DNA of 64,000 nucleotides. Source: Pseudomonas multiresinivorans (GTDB taxonomy: Bacteria; Pseudomonadota; Gammaproteobacteria; Pseudomonadales; Pseudomonadaceae). This document shows, piece by piece, positions 36,601 through 46,012 of this stretch. Position numbers and translations under genes: made by a program. Under the pieces are notes generated by a model, which was not told the origin of the DNA, made no database searches, and saw only the letters and a program-made list of their open reading frames with translations. How positions within the stretch are numbered: the first letter of the stretch is position 1; each line of letters starts with the position of its first letter. The stretch spans positions 2,108,001-2,172,000 of the forward strand of contig NZ_CP048833.1 in the NCBI RefSeq assembly GCF_012971725.1, in the 5' to 3' direction.

Positions 36601-36837
36601 TCAACCACCACAGCCGCCACAGCAGCCGTCCTTCTTGCGCAGAATCTCGTAGAGATCGTCCTTGAGCTGCAGTTTCTGCTTCTTCAGCGACTCGATGGTG
36701 TCGTGCGATGCAGGGGTGATGCCGGCTTCCATGTTCTTGATCTCCTGGTCGAGATCGTTGTGGCTATGGAAGAGCTTGGCGAAATGCGGATCCTCGGCTT
36801 TGAGGCGGGTAATTTTTTCACGGTATTCAGGAAACAT
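36601..36837 (-). CDS. YdcH/DUF465-family protein with Cys-rich tail
   Basis: A 78-residue helical hairpin protein. The core (MFPEYREKITRLKAEDPHF, HNDLDQEIKNME, IESLKKQKLQLKDDLYEILR) is the DUF465/YdcH pattern. The last residues, KKDGCCGGCGG, add three cysteines within eight residues, which is not part of the family core and could bind metal. GGAG lies 8 nt before the ATG at 36837. It sits between fadD2 and fadD1 on the opposite strand. Function unknown. Confidence 0.82.
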   Translation of the reverse strand: MFPEYREKITRLKAEDPHFAKLFHSHNDLDQEIKNMEAGITPASHDTIESLKKQKLQLKDDLYEILRKKDGCCGGCGG

Positions 36838-37371
36838 GAGGGTTCTCCAGGAGAGTGCAATTGCACTCTGCGTGATCCGCACCCGGCGGGTGTTGAGGTA
36901 GATCATTCCCGGAAGGTGATTTCGCCGTTCCCAGGCGGATGAAGTTTTCACCGATCCGGATACCGCGACGCATGCCTTTGTTCTTTCCTGGGAGTCGGGG
37001 GCGAGGCCTGGAACGGTGCGAAATCGTCGGCTCGAACTCCGATGATATGCCCAGTAACGAAGGCTGATTTGACCGCCAGCTACCGGTCTTTTTTCCGGTT
37101 TCATTTCCCTGAAATCTACTTTGTCAGACAATCCAACAAGGCTGCGAGCCTTCTGGGACGGGCTTTTCCGACGAATGGGAGGTTGGTGACCGGAAAGCCT
37201 GTCTTTGGTCATTTTTCTTACGGACAAGGCTGTGTTTGGTGCTGGTCGCTGTTTCCCAAAGCTGATAATCTCGGCCCGCTTTTCGCTCCCCGAGCCGGGG
37301 GAAAGCGACATAAACACAACAAAGAACCGCGTACGCGGTAAAGATGAGCTGTTGCTTAGGAGTGGGCTTCC
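36838..37371. other. Long fadD1 upstream region
   Basis: 534 bp with lower GC than its surroundings, especially 37060-37330. A 99-codon open frame at 37042-37341 lacks a ribosome-binding site and shows no protein-like pattern. It probably carries the fadD1 promoter. A small inverted repeat TTTCATTTCCCTGAAA is at about 37099-37114. Confidence 0.45.
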
Positions 37372-39057
37372 ATGACCGACAATTTCTGGAAGGACAAATA
37401 CCCAGTGGGGATCGCTGCCGAGATCAACGCTGACCAGTACCCGAACATCCTCGCGGTACTCAAAGAATCCTGCCAACGTTTTGCAGACAAGCCTGCCTTC
37501 AGCAACCTGGGCAAGACCCTGACCTACGGCGAGATGTACAAGCTCTCCGGGGACTTCGCCGCCTACCTGCAACAGAACACCGATCTCAAGCCCGGCGACC
37601 GCATCGCCGTGCAACTGCCCAACGTGCTCCAGTACCCGGTCGTGGTCTTCGGCGCCATGCGCGCTGGCCTGGTCGTGGTCAACACCAACCCGCTGTATAC
37701 CGCGCGGGAAATGGAGCACCAGTTCAACGACTCCGGCGCCAAGGCGCTGGTGTGCCTGGCGAACATGGCGCACCTGGCCGAGGAAGTGCTGCCCAAGACC
37801 GGCATCCGCAACGTCATCGTCACCGAAGTGGGTGACATGCTGCCGCCGCTCAAGCGCTTCATCGTCAATTTTGTGGTCAAGAACATCAAGAAGATGGTCC
37901 CGGCCTACAACATCCCCAACGCGCAGAAACTCACCGACGTCCTGGCCAAAGGCCGTGGCAAGGCGGTGAAGGAAGTCTCGCCGCACAACGACGACGTCGC
38001 CGTGCTGCAGTACACCGGTGGCACCACCGGCGTGGCCAAGGGCGCGATGCTGACCCACCGCAACCTGGTCGCCAACATGCTGCAGTGCAAGGCACTGATG
38101 GGCGCCAACCTCAATGAAGGTTGCGAGATCCTCATCACCCCGCTGCCGCTGTACCACATCTACGCCTTCACCTTCCATTGCATGGCGATGATGCTTACCG
38201 GCAACCACAACATCCTGGTGACCAACCCGCGCGACCTGGCCAGCATGGTCAAGGAGCTGTCGCAGTGGAAGTTCACCGGCTTCGTCGGCCTGAACACCCT
38301 GTTCGTCGGCCTGTGCAACAACGAAGGCTTCCGCAAGCTGGACTTTTCCGCGCTGAAGCTGACCCTCTCCGGCGGCATGGCCCTGCAACAGGCCGCTGCC
38401 GAGCGCTGGAAGGACGTCACCGGCTGCGCCATCTGCGAAGGCTACGGCATGACCGAGACCAGCCCTGTGGTGTCGGTGAACCCGTTCCAGAACATCCAGA
38501 TCGGCACCATTGGCATCCCGGTTCCGTCGACCCAGTGCAAGGTCATCAGCGATGACGGCCAGGACCTGCCGCTGGGCGAGCGTGGCGAACTGTGCGTCAA
38601 GGGCCCGCAGGTGATGAAAGGCTACTGGCAGCGCCAGGAAGCCACCGACGAGATCCTCGACAAGGACGGCTGGCTGCGTACCGGCGACATCGCGATCATC
38701 CAGGAAGACGGCTACATGCGTATCGTCGACCGCAAGAAGGACATGATCCTGGTGTCGGGCTTCAACGTGTACCCCAACGAGCTGGAAGACGTGCTCGCCA
38801 CCCTGCCGGGCGTGCTGCAGTGCGCCGCCATCGGCATCCCGGACGAGAAGTCCGGCGAGGCGATCAAGGTCTTCGTGGTGTCCAAGCCGGGCGTCACGCT
38901 GACCAAGGAGCAGGTCATGCAGCACATGCACGACAACCTCACCGGCTACAAGCGTCCCAAGTCCGTGGAGTTCCGCGACAGCCTGCCGACCACCAACGTC
39001 GGCAAGATCCTGCGCCGCGAATTGCGCGACGAAGAGCTCAAGAAGATCAGGGCTTAA
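37372..39057 (+). CDS. fadD1: Long-chain acyl-CoA synthetase FadD1
   Basis: A 561-residue paralogue of FadD2 with the same motifs: P-loop YTGGTTGVAKGAMLTHRN, EGYGMTETSPVVSVNP, DGWLRTGDIAIIQEDGY, VDRKKDMILVSGFNVYPNELE and the catalytic lysine in TTNVGKILRREL. AGGAG lies about 10 nt before the ATG. It has its own long promoter region and its own terminator, so it is probably expressed independently of fadD2. In P. aeruginosa the two enzymes differ in chain-length preference. Confidence 0.95.
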   Translation: MTDNFWKDKYPVGIAAEINADQYPNILAVLKESCQRFADKPAFSNLGKTLTYGEMYKLSGDFAAYLQQNTDLKPGDRIAVQLPNVLQYPVVVFGAMRAGLVVVNTNPLYTAREMEHQFNDSGAKALVCLANMAHLAEEVLPKTGIRNVIVTEVGDMLPPLKRFIVNFVVKNIKKMVPAYNIPNAQKLTDVLAKGRGKAVKEVSPHNDDVAVLQYTGGTTGVAKGAMLTHRNLVANMLQCKALMGANLNEGCEILITPLPLYHIYAFTFHCMAMMLTGNHNILVTNPRDLASMVKELSQWKFTGFVGLNTLFVGLCNNEGFRKLDFSALKLTLSGGMALQQAAAERWKDVTGCAICEGYGMTETSPVVSVNPFQNIQIGTIGIPVPSTQCKVISDDGQDLPLGERGELCVKGPQVMKGYWQRQEATDEILDKDGWLRTGDIAIIQEDGYMRIVDRKKDMILVSGFNVYPNELEDVLATLPGVLQCAAIGIPDEKSGEAIKVFVVSKPGVTLTKEQVMQHMHDNLTGYKRPKSVEFRDSLPTTNVGKILRRELRDEELKKIRA

Positions 39058-39068
39058 GCCGATATACA

Positions 39069-39096
39069 AGAAACCCGCCGCAAGGCGGGTTTTTTG
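39069..39096 (+). terminator. fadD1 terminator
   Basis: AGAAACCCGCCGCAAGGCGGGTTTTTT, 12 bp after the fadD1 stop. Confidence 0.92.
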
Positions 39097-39141
39097 ATGG
39101 GGCAAGGAAGCCATGTCCCTTATCCGCCTGAGGTGAACGCC

Positions 39142-40827
39142 TTGAATACTGCCCTCCGTTTGCGCGCCAAGGTCCTGCTCCTGGCCATTGTGCCGATCCT
39201 GATCCTCACCCTGCTGTTGTGCGCCATCGCCACCGTCGCACTGAAGCAGCTGGCGACGCAGCAGGAAGCGCAGATCCGCGAGAACCTGACCCAGGATCGC
39301 GAAGCCCAGCTGAAGAATTTCGTCGATGTGGCGCTGGCCGCCGTCGGCCCGGCTTACCAGGCTGCTGCCCAGGGCGATGCCCAGGCGCGTGAGCAGGGCA
39401 TAGCGATCCTCAAGCGACTCGAATACGGCAAGGGCGGCTACTTCTGGGGCTACGACACCCGCTCCGTCCGCGTCTTCCAGGGCACCAGCGACGAGCGCCT
39501 GGGCGAAGACTTCAGCGGCTACCGCGATCCCAACGGCGTCTACGCCATCCGCGAACTGGTGGCGGCGGGGCAGAGCGGCCAGCATTACGTGCGCTACAGC
39601 TTCACCCTGCCGGGTGGCAATACCATCGTGCCGAAGATCGGTTACGCCCACTTCCTGCCCAAGTGGAACCTGGTGTTCGGCACCTCGCTGAACCTCGATG
39701 ACGTCGAGCGCGAAGTGAAGGAAGCCGGCGCCGCCTTCGATGCCAAGATCGACAACCTGCTGCTGCTCATGGGCGGCGCGGCCCTGGCGCTGGTGGTAGT
39801 GATCAGCCTGCTCGCCGGTCTGTTCAGCCGCACCATCGTCCAGCCTATAGTGCAGGTGCGCGACAACCTCGACGACATGGCCGCCGGTGACGGCAACTTG
39901 ACCCATCGCCTTAACTTGGGCCGTCATGACGAGCTGGGCGAACTGGCCGGCTCCTTCAACCGCTTCGTCGAGAAGATCCACGTGCTGGTGCAGCAGGTGG
40001 CCGGCACCACCAATCAGTTGTCCGGGCTGGTGGGCGACGTGGCTCAGCAGGCGCAGCGCTCTGAACGGGCGATGGATGGCCAGCGCCACGAGACCGACCA
40101 GGTTGCCACCGCCATCAACGAGATGACCGCTGCCGCCCAGGAAGTGGCGCGCAGCGCACAGCAGGCTGCCGATGCCGCACAGCAGACCGACCGCGAGGGC
40201 CAGGCCGCCAAGCGCGAGGTGGACCTGTGCGTGGCGCAGATCAACGACCTGGCCGGCGAGGTGCGCAGCAGCAGCGATTCCCTCGACACCCTGCGCCAGG
40301 ACGTGCAGGGCATCGTCGGGGTGCTCGAAGTGATCCGCTCCATCGCCGAGCAGACCAACCTGCTGGCGCTCAACGCCGCCATCGAAGCGGCCCGCGCCGG
40401 TGAGGCCGGGCGTGGCTTTGCCGTGGTCGCCGACGAAGTCCGCGCCCTGGCCAGCCGCACCCAGCAGAGCACCGGGGAGATCCAGCAGATGATCGACCGC
40501 CTGCGTGGCACCACCGAAGGCTCGGTCAGTGCCATGCAGCGCGCCAGCGACATGGCCGAGCGTACCCGTGGCCAGGCCAACCAGGCCGGCCAGTCGCTGG
40601 ATGCCATCGCCCAGTTGATCGGCACCATCAACTCGATGAACGCGCAGATCGCCAGTGCCGCCGAGGAGCAGACCGCCGTGGCCGAGGAGATCAACCGCAG
40701 CGTGCACCAGATCGCCGGCGGCGTGGAGAGCGTGGCGGACGATGCAGCCAAGGGTGCGCGTACGGCGACCGAGCTGAACGGCCTGGGCGAACGCCTGCGC
40801 CAGCTTGTGGGGCAGTTCCGCATCTGA
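39142..40827 (+). CDS. Methyl-accepting chemotaxis protein with single Cache sensor
   Basis: A 561-residue chemoreceptor. TM1 (about 8-28) is followed by a periplasmic sCache domain (about 35-200; KRLEYGKGGYFWGYDTRSVRVF and FLPKWNLVFGTSLNLDDVE), TM2 (about 205-228), HAMP and a signalling domain. The hairpin tip is EQTNLLALNAAIEAARAGEAGRG. There is no C-terminal CheR-binding pentapeptide. The frame is open to 39094, inside the fadD1 terminator; the best ribosome-binding site (GAGGTGA) serves a TTG at 39142, with the GTG at 39133 as an alternative. The ligand is unknown; sCache receptors often bind small carboxylates. Confidence 0.85.
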   Translation: MNTALRLRAKVLLLAIVPILILTLLLCAIATVALKQLATQQEAQIRENLTQDREAQLKNFVDVALAAVGPAYQAAAQGDAQAREQGIAILKRLEYGKGGYFWGYDTRSVRVFQGTSDERLGEDFSGYRDPNGVYAIRELVAAGQSGQHYVRYSFTLPGGNTIVPKIGYAHFLPKWNLVFGTSLNLDDVEREVKEAGAAFDAKIDNLLLLMGGAALALVVVISLLAGLFSRTIVQPIVQVRDNLDDMAAGDGNLTHRLNLGRHDELGELAGSFNRFVEKIHVLVQQVAGTTNQLSGLVGDVAQQAQRSERAMDGQRHETDQVATAINEMTAAAQEVARSAQQAADAAQQTDREGQAAKREVDLCVAQINDLAGEVRSSSDSLDTLRQDVQGIVGVLEVIRSIAEQTNLLALNAAIEAARAGEAGRGFAVVADEVRALASRTQQSTGEIQQMIDRLRGTTEGSVSAMQRASDMAERTRGQANQAGQSLDAIAQLIGTINSMNAQIASAAEEQTAVAEEINRSVHQIAGGVESVADDAAKGARTATELNGLGERLRQLVGQFRI

Positions 40828-40997
40828 TCCGGGCGGGGCGCAACGCCCCGCCAATCCAGGCCGCGACGCATTCGGCGTGGCGGCCCTTGCCGGTCCTCTG
40901 CGACAATCCCCGGATTGTCGCCATGACAGCCCATTTTCCGGGACCGGCCCCGCTCGTTTGCGCTGCGCCGCTTCCCGCGCATACGCCAGCGAAGCCG

Positions 40998-43900
40998 ATG
41001 ACCCCAGAAACCACGCCGACTCCCGAACAGCTCCTGCAGCGCATGGACCATGCGCTGATCCGCGACCGCCATCGCCTGCGCCGGCAGCTCCACGAACTGC
41101 GCAAGCACCCCGACGACGCCAAGCTCGCCCAGTGGGCCGAGCGCTTCCAGGCCTCCTGCGCCAAGGTCGAGGCGCGCCGCGCGAGCATTCCGAAGATTCG
41201 CTACGACGACAGCCTGCCGATTGCCGCCAAACGCGACGAGATCAAGGCTGCACTGGAAAAGAGCCAGGTGGTGGTGATCGCCGGTGAGACCGGTTCGGGC
41301 AAGACCACGCAGCTGCCGAAGATCTGCCTGGAGCTGGGTCGCGGCACCCACGGCCTGATCGGCCACACCCAGCCGCGCCGGCTGGCCGCGCGTAGCGTGG
41401 CCACCCGTGTCGCCGAGGAGATCGGTACGCCGCTGGGCTCGCTGGTCGGCTACCAGGTGCGCTTCGAGGACCAGAGCGACGAAAGCACGCTGATCAAGCT
41501 GATGACCGACGGCATCCTGCTGGCCGAGACCCAGCACGACCGCTACCTGGAACGCTACGACACGATCATCGTCGACGAAGCCCACGAACGCAGCCTGAAC
41601 ATCGACTTCCTGCTCGGCTTCCTGAAGACGCTGCTGCCGCGGCGCCCCGACCTCAAGCTGATCATCACCTCGGCGACCATCGATCTGGAGCGTTTCTCCA
41701 AGCATTTCGGCGACGCGCCGATCGTCGAGGTCTCGGGCCGCACCTACCCGGTGGAAACCTGGTACCGCCCGCTGGCGGCGGAAGTGGACGAGGACGGCGA
41801 GGCGCTGTTCGATGATCTCTCCGTGGACCAGGGCATTCTCCGCGCGCTGGACGAGATCGCCGCCCACGAACGCGAGATCGGCAAGCGCCCCGGCGACGTG
41901 CTGGTGTTCCTCCCCGGCGAGCGTGAAATCCGCGACGCCGCCGACATGCTGCGCAAGGCCAACCTCCGGCACACCGAAGTGTTGCCGCTGTATGCGCGCC
42001 TGACGCCGGCCGAGCAGCAGAAGATCTTCGCGCCCATGCCGGGGCGCAAGATCGTGCTCGCCACCAACGTCGCCGAAACCTCGCTGACAGTACCGGGTAT
42101 CCGTTACGTGATCGATAGCGGCACCGCGCGCATCAGCCGCTACAGCTACCGCGCCAAGGTCCAGCGCCTGCCCATCGAGGCCGTTTCGCAGGCCAGCGCC
42201 AACCAGCGCAAGGGCCGTTGCGGCCGGGTCGAGCCGGGCATCTGCGTGCGCCTGTACAGCGAGGAAGATTTCAACGGCCGCCCGGCCTTCACCGATCCGG
42301 AAATCCTGCGCACCAACCTCGCGGCGGTGATCCTGCAGATGCTGCATCTGCGCCTGGGCGACATCGAAGCCTTCCCCTTTATCGAGCCGCCGGATGGCAA
42401 GGCCATCAACGATGGCTTCACCCTGCTGCAGGAACTCTCGGCAGTGAACCGCGAGGGCCAGCTCACGCCGCTGGGCCGCCAGCTCGCGCGCCTGCCCATC
42501 GACCCGCGCCTGGGCCGCATGCTGCTGGAAGCGGCACAACTGGGCAGCTTGCCTGAAGTGCTCACCGTGGCCAGCGCGCTATCCGTGCAGGACCCGCGCG
42601 AGCGGCCGATGGATCGCCAGCAGGCCGCCGACCAGGCCCACGCGCAGTGGAAGGACCCGGACTCGGACTTCGCTGCGCTGATCAACCTCTGGCGCGGCTT
42701 CGAAGAACAGCGCCAGGCGCTGGGCTCCAACCCGCTGCGCAACTGGTGCCGGAAGAATTTCCTGAATTACCTGCGGCTGCGCGAGTGGCGCGATGCGCAC
42801 CGCCAACTGACGTTGATCTGCAAGGAATTGCAGTTGCCCTTCACGAAGCCAGATGCTTCTCGTAGCAGCGAGCTTGCTCGCGAACAGCCCAACACTGCGA
42901 AACCCCAGAGCAATAAAGGCCCTCAGCCCGCCGTCGATAAAGGCGCGAAACCGGTTCGCGAGCAAGCTCGCTCCTACAAGGACGGCCAGTCCGCGGACGC
43001 GAAGCAGCGCGACATCGATTACGCCGCCGTGCACAAGGCGATCCTCTCCGGCCTGCTCAGCCAGATCGGCCAGAAGGCGGAGGAGGGCGACTACCTCGGC
43101 GCGCGCCAGCGGCGCTTCTGGATTCATCCCTCCAGCGTGATCGGCCGCAAGAAGCCGCAGTGGATCATGGCCGCCGAACTGGTGGAGACCACCAAGCTGT
43201 TCGCCCGCATGGTCGCGAAGATCGAGCCGGACTGGCTGGAACCGCTGGCCGGGCATCTGGTGAAGAAAAACTACCTGGAACCGCACTGGGAGAAACGCCG
43301 CGGCCAGGTGGTGGCCTACGAGCAGGTCACCCTGTATGGCCTGATCATCATTGGTCGCCGCGCTGTGCACTACGGCCCGATCGATGCGCCGGTGTCCCGC
43401 GAGATGTTCATCCGCGAGGCGCTGGTGCGCGGCGAGATCAACAGCCGCGCCAAGTGCCTGTCGGCCAACCGCCAGTTGCTGGAGAAGCTCGACGAACTGG
43501 AAGCCAAGGCACGCCGGCGCGACATCCTCGCCGACGAGGAAACCCTGTTCGCCTACTACGACGAGCGCCTGCCGGCAGATATCTACCAGTCCGCCAGCTT
43601 CGAGAAATGGTACGAGCGCGAGCACAAGGCAAAACCGGACCTGCTGATCATGCGCGAGGAAGATGTTCTCGCCCGCGATGCCAGCGAAGTCACCGCCGGC
43701 CTCTACCCGGACCGCCTGCAACTGGGTGAGCTGCAGTTGCCGCTGACCTACCATTTCGAGCCGGGCCACGTGCGCGACGGCGTGACCCTGCGCGTGCCGG
43801 CGCCACTGTTGCCGCAACTACCCGCCGAGCGCCTGGAATGGCTGGTGCCGGGCCTGCTGGAAGCCAAGTGCATCGAGCTGGTGCGCAGCCTGCCAAAGGC

Positions 43901-45071
43901 CATCCGCAAGAACTTCGTGCCGGTGCCGGACTTCGTCCGCGCCGCGCTGGGCAAGATTGTCTTCGCCGAGGGCGCGCTGTCCGAATCTCTCGGTCGCGAG
44001 CTGCAGCGCATGACCGGCAGCCGCGTGCCGGAAGAGGCCTGGGCGGAGGCCGAAACGCAGGTGGAAAGCCACCTGCGAATGAACATTGAAGTGGTCGACG
44101 CCCGGGGCAAGTTCCTCGGCGAAGGTCGCGATCTGGCGGAACTGACCGCACGCTTCGCCGAGGCCAGCCAGGCTGCGCTGGCGATCCCACAGGCGGACAA
44201 GCCGCAGAAGCCGGTGGAAGCCAAGGGCTTCGCTGGAGTGGCGGAGAAGGTCCAGCAGAAGATCGCCGGGTTGTCGATGACGGTCTATCCGGCGCTGGTG
44301 GAAGAGGCCGGCGTGGTGAAGGAAAACCGTTTCCCGACCCAGGCCGAGGCCGACTATCAGCACCGCCGCGCCCTGCAGCGGCTACTGCTGCAACAGCTCG
44401 CCGAGCCGGCCAAATTCTTGCGCAGCAAGCTGCCAGGGCAGACCGACATGGGCCTGCTCTACCGCGAGCTGGGCCGCGTCGAGTCGCTGGTCGAAGACAT
44501 CCTGCTGGCCAGCCTGGACAGCGCCATTCTCGAAGGGGAAACCAATCTGCCGCGCGATGGTGCCGGGCTCGCGTCACTGGCCGAGAAGAAGCGCGGCGCC
44601 TGGACCGAGCACGCCGAGCGCATCGCCCGCCTGACCCTGGAAATCCTCAAGCTCTGGCATGGCTTGCAGAAGCGCTTCAAGGGCAAGGTCGACCTGGCCA
44701 TGACGGTGCCTCTGAACGATGTGAAGGGGCAACTGGCCAAGCTGGTCTACCCCGGCTTCGCGCGTGACACGCCGCTGGAGTGGCTGAAGGAAATCCCGCG
44801 CTACCTCAAGGCCGTGGAACAGCGCCTCGACAAGGTCGCCGGTCAGGTCCAGCGCGACCGCGTGTGGAGTGGTGAGATGGCCGGCTACTGGGAACAGTAC
44901 TCGGCGCGCCTGGCCAAGCACGCCCAGGAAGGCAAGCGCGACCCGGAGCTGGTGCTCTATCGCTGGATGCTGGAGGAGTACCGCGTCTCGCTGTTCGCCC
45001 AGCAGCTGGGAACGAAGATTCCGGTGTCGGACAAGCGCTTGTCGAAGCAGTGGAGCCAGGTCGAGGCCTGA
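40998..45071 (+). CDS. hrpA: ATP-dependent RNA helicase HrpA with translated REP insertion
   Basis: A DEAH-box helicase (1357 residues from the ATG at 40998; the frame is open to 40887). Walker A GETGSGKTT begins near residue 96 and the DEAH box is at 193-196. ATNVAETSLTVPGIRYVIDSG and the QRKGRCGRVEPG motif VI follow, then the HA2, OB-fold and the long HrpA-specific C-terminal region. E. coli HrpA acts on stalled ribosomes. Residues about 622-661 (SRSSELAREQPN to VREQARSYKDG) are encoded by a family A REP doublet inserted in frame between LQLPFTKP and DIDYAAVHKAILSGLL. Both arms are translated and the reading frame is intact. Confidence 0.94.
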   Translation: MTPETTPTPEQLLQRMDHALIRDRHRLRRQLHELRKHPDDAKLAQWAERFQASCAKVEARRASIPKIRYDDSLPIAAKRDEIKAALEKSQVVVIAGETGSGKTTQLPKICLELGRGTHGLIGHTQPRRLAARSVATRVAEEIGTPLGSLVGYQVRFEDQSDESTLIKLMTDGILLAETQHDRYLERYDTIIVDEAHERSLNIDFLLGFLKTLLPRRPDLKLIITSATIDLERFSKHFGDAPIVEVSGRTYPVETWYRPLAAEVDEDGEALFDDLSVDQGILRALDEIAAHEREIGKRPGDVLVFLPGEREIRDAADMLRKANLRHTEVLPLYARLTPAEQQKIFAPMPGRKIVLATNVAETSLTVPGIRYVIDSGTARISRYSYRAKVQRLPIEAVSQASANQRKGRCGRVEPGICVRLYSEEDFNGRPAFTDPEILRTNLAAVILQMLHLRLGDIEAFPFIEPPDGKAINDGFTLLQELSAVNREGQLTPLGRQLARLPIDPRLGRMLLEAAQLGSLPEVLTVASALSVQDPRERPMDRQQAADQAHAQWKDPDSDFAALINLWRGFEEQRQALGSNPLRNWCRKNFLNYLRLREWRDAHRQLTLICKELQLPFTKPDASRSSELAREQPNTAKPQSNKGPQPAVDKGAKPVREQARSYKDGQSADAKQRDIDYAAVHKAILSGLLSQIGQKAEEGDYLGARQRRFWIHPSSVIGRKKPQWIMAAELVETTKLFARMVAKIEPDWLEPLAGHLVKKNYLEPHWEKRRGQVVAYEQVTLYGLIIIGRRAVHYGPIDAPVSREMFIREALVRGEINSRAKCLSANRQLLEKLDELEAKARRRDILADEETLFAYYDERLPADIYQSASFEKWYEREHKAKPDLLIMREEDVLARDASEVTAGLYPDRLQLGELQLPLTYHFEPGHVRDGVTLRVPAPLLPQLPAERLEWLVPGLLEAKCIELVRSLPKAIRKNFVPVPDFVRAALGKIVFAEGALSESLGRELQRMTGSRVPEEAWAEAETQVESHLRMNIEVVDARGKFLGEGRDLAELTARFAEASQAALAIPQADKPQKPVEAKGFAGVAEKVQQKIAGLSMTVYPALVEEAGVVKENRFPTQAEADYQHRRALQRLLLQQLAEPAKFLRSKLPGQTDMGLLYRELGRVESLVEDILLASLDSAILEGETNLPRDGAGLASLAEKKRGAWTEHAERIARLTLEILKLWHGLQKRFKGKVDLAMTVPLNDVKGQLAKLVYPGFARDTPLEWLKEIPRYLKAVEQRLDKVAGQVQRDRVWSGEMAGYWEQYSARLAKHAQEGKRDPELVLYRWMLEEYRVSLFAQQLGTKIPVSDKRLSKQWSQVEA
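42862..42980. repeat. REP doublet, family A, inside hrpA
   Basis: The left arm GTAGCAGCGAGCTTGCTCGCG (one change from the consensus GTAGGAG) and the right arm CGCGAGCAAGCTCGCTCCTAC flank about 77 bp. It lies wholly within the hrpA coding frame; the only copy in the window inside a gene. Confidence 0.93.
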
Positions 45072-45084
45072 CGCTCAGGCTTTT

Positions 45085-45165
45085 TGTAGGAGCGAGCTTG
45101 CTCGCGAACCCGCCCAGCTTCAGAACTGCCGGGAAATGGTTCGCGAGCAAGCTCGCTCCTACAAG
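45085..45165. repeat. REP doublet, family A
   Basis: TTGTAGGAGCGAGCTTGCTC and its reverse complement flank about 35 bp, between the convergent hrpA and GST genes, 14 bp after the hrpA stop. Confidence 0.92.
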
Positions 45166-45175
45166 GAGTGAACCG

Positions 45176-45880
45176 TTAGTCCCGTTTTGGAATGCTCAGC
45201 CCACGCTGCACCGCTGGCCGCGCGAGGAAGCGCTCCAGCACGCGCTTCACGTTCTGGAAGTTCTCGAAACCGACCAGCTCGCCCGCCTCGTAGAAACCTA
45301 CCAGGTTGCGAATCCACGGGAAGGTGGCGATGTCGGCGATGGTGTAGCGCTCGCCCATGATCCAGTCGCGGCCTTCCAGGCGCTGGTCGAGCACGGCCAG
45401 CAGGCGCTTGGCTTCGCCGACGTAGCGCTGCAGTGGGCGCTTGTCCTCGTAGTCCTTGCCGGCGAATTTGTTGAAGAAGCCGATCTGGCCGAACATCGGG
45501 CCGATCCCGCCCATCTGGAACATCAGCCACTGCAGTGTCTCGTAGCGGCCGCTGGCGCCGGGGGCGAGCAGCGAGTCGGTCTTGTCGGCGAGGTAGACCA
45601 GGATCGCGCCGGACTCGAACAGCGCCAGCGGCTGGCCGTCCGGGCCGTTGGGGTCGAGGATCGCCGGGATCTTGTTGTTCGGGTTGAGCGAGAGGAATTC
45701 GGGGGACATCTGGTCGTTGCGTTCGAAGCTGACCAGGTGCGGCTCGTAGGGCAGGCCCAGTTCTTCCAGCATGATCGACACCTTCACGCCATTGGGCGTG
45801 GGCAGCGAGTACAGCTGCAGGCGGTCAGGGTGTTCGGCGGGCCATTTATGGGTGATGGGGAACGCGGAAAGGTCTGACAT
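45176..45880 (-). CDS. Glutathione S-transferase, Nu class (YfcG/YghU-like)
   Basis: A 234-residue cytoplasmic GST. The N-terminal thioredoxin-like domain carries LYSLPTPNGVKVSIMLEELG, the Nu-class signature in which Thr/Asn replace the usual catalytic Ser/Tyr; such enzymes act as disulfide-bond reductases with two glutathiones. The cis-Pro motif NKIPAILDP and the ALFESGAILVYLADK segment follow, then the helical domain (YTIADIATFPWIRN). The ATG at 45880 was chosen over an upstream in-frame extension to 45952. Confidence 0.88.
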   Translation of the reverse strand: MSDLSAFPITHKWPAEHPDRLQLYSLPTPNGVKVSIMLEELGLPYEPHLVSFERNDQMSPEFLSLNPNNKIPAILDPNGPDGQPLALFESGAILVYLADKTDSLLAPGASGRYETLQWLMFQMGGIGPMFGQIGFFNKFAGKDYEDKRPLQRYVGEAKRLLAVLDQRLEGRDWIMGERYTIADIATFPWIRNLVGFYEAGELVGFENFQNVKRVLERFLARPAVQRGLSIPKRD

Positions 45881-46012
45881 GCATACTCCGGTCAGGTCAC
45901 TGGGGAAGGCAGCGGAAGGCCTCAGGATAGACCTCCGGAAGCGACCGGTCATGACCCGCGCGCGACAAAAAGGTAAGGTGCGGCCCCATAGTCACCGGAG
46001 AAGGAACCCACC

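Noticed and set aside
37042..37341. 99-codon open frame upstream of fadD1
   Set aside because: No ribosome-binding site, composition not protein-like, and it lies in a probable promoter region.
36838..40854. Long minus-strand open frame antisense to fadD1 and the chemoreceptor gene
   Set aside because: Only its last 78 codons (YdcH protein) are real. The rest mirrors the codon bias of fadD1 and the chemoreceptor gene.
40830..40860. GC hairpin after the chemoreceptor gene as a terminator
   Set aside because: The stem is good but no U-tract follows, and hrpA begins soon after.
40044..42539. Long minus-strand open frame antisense to the chemoreceptor and hrpA genes
   Set aside because: Antisense shadow of two well-supported genes; no motif or ribosome-binding site.
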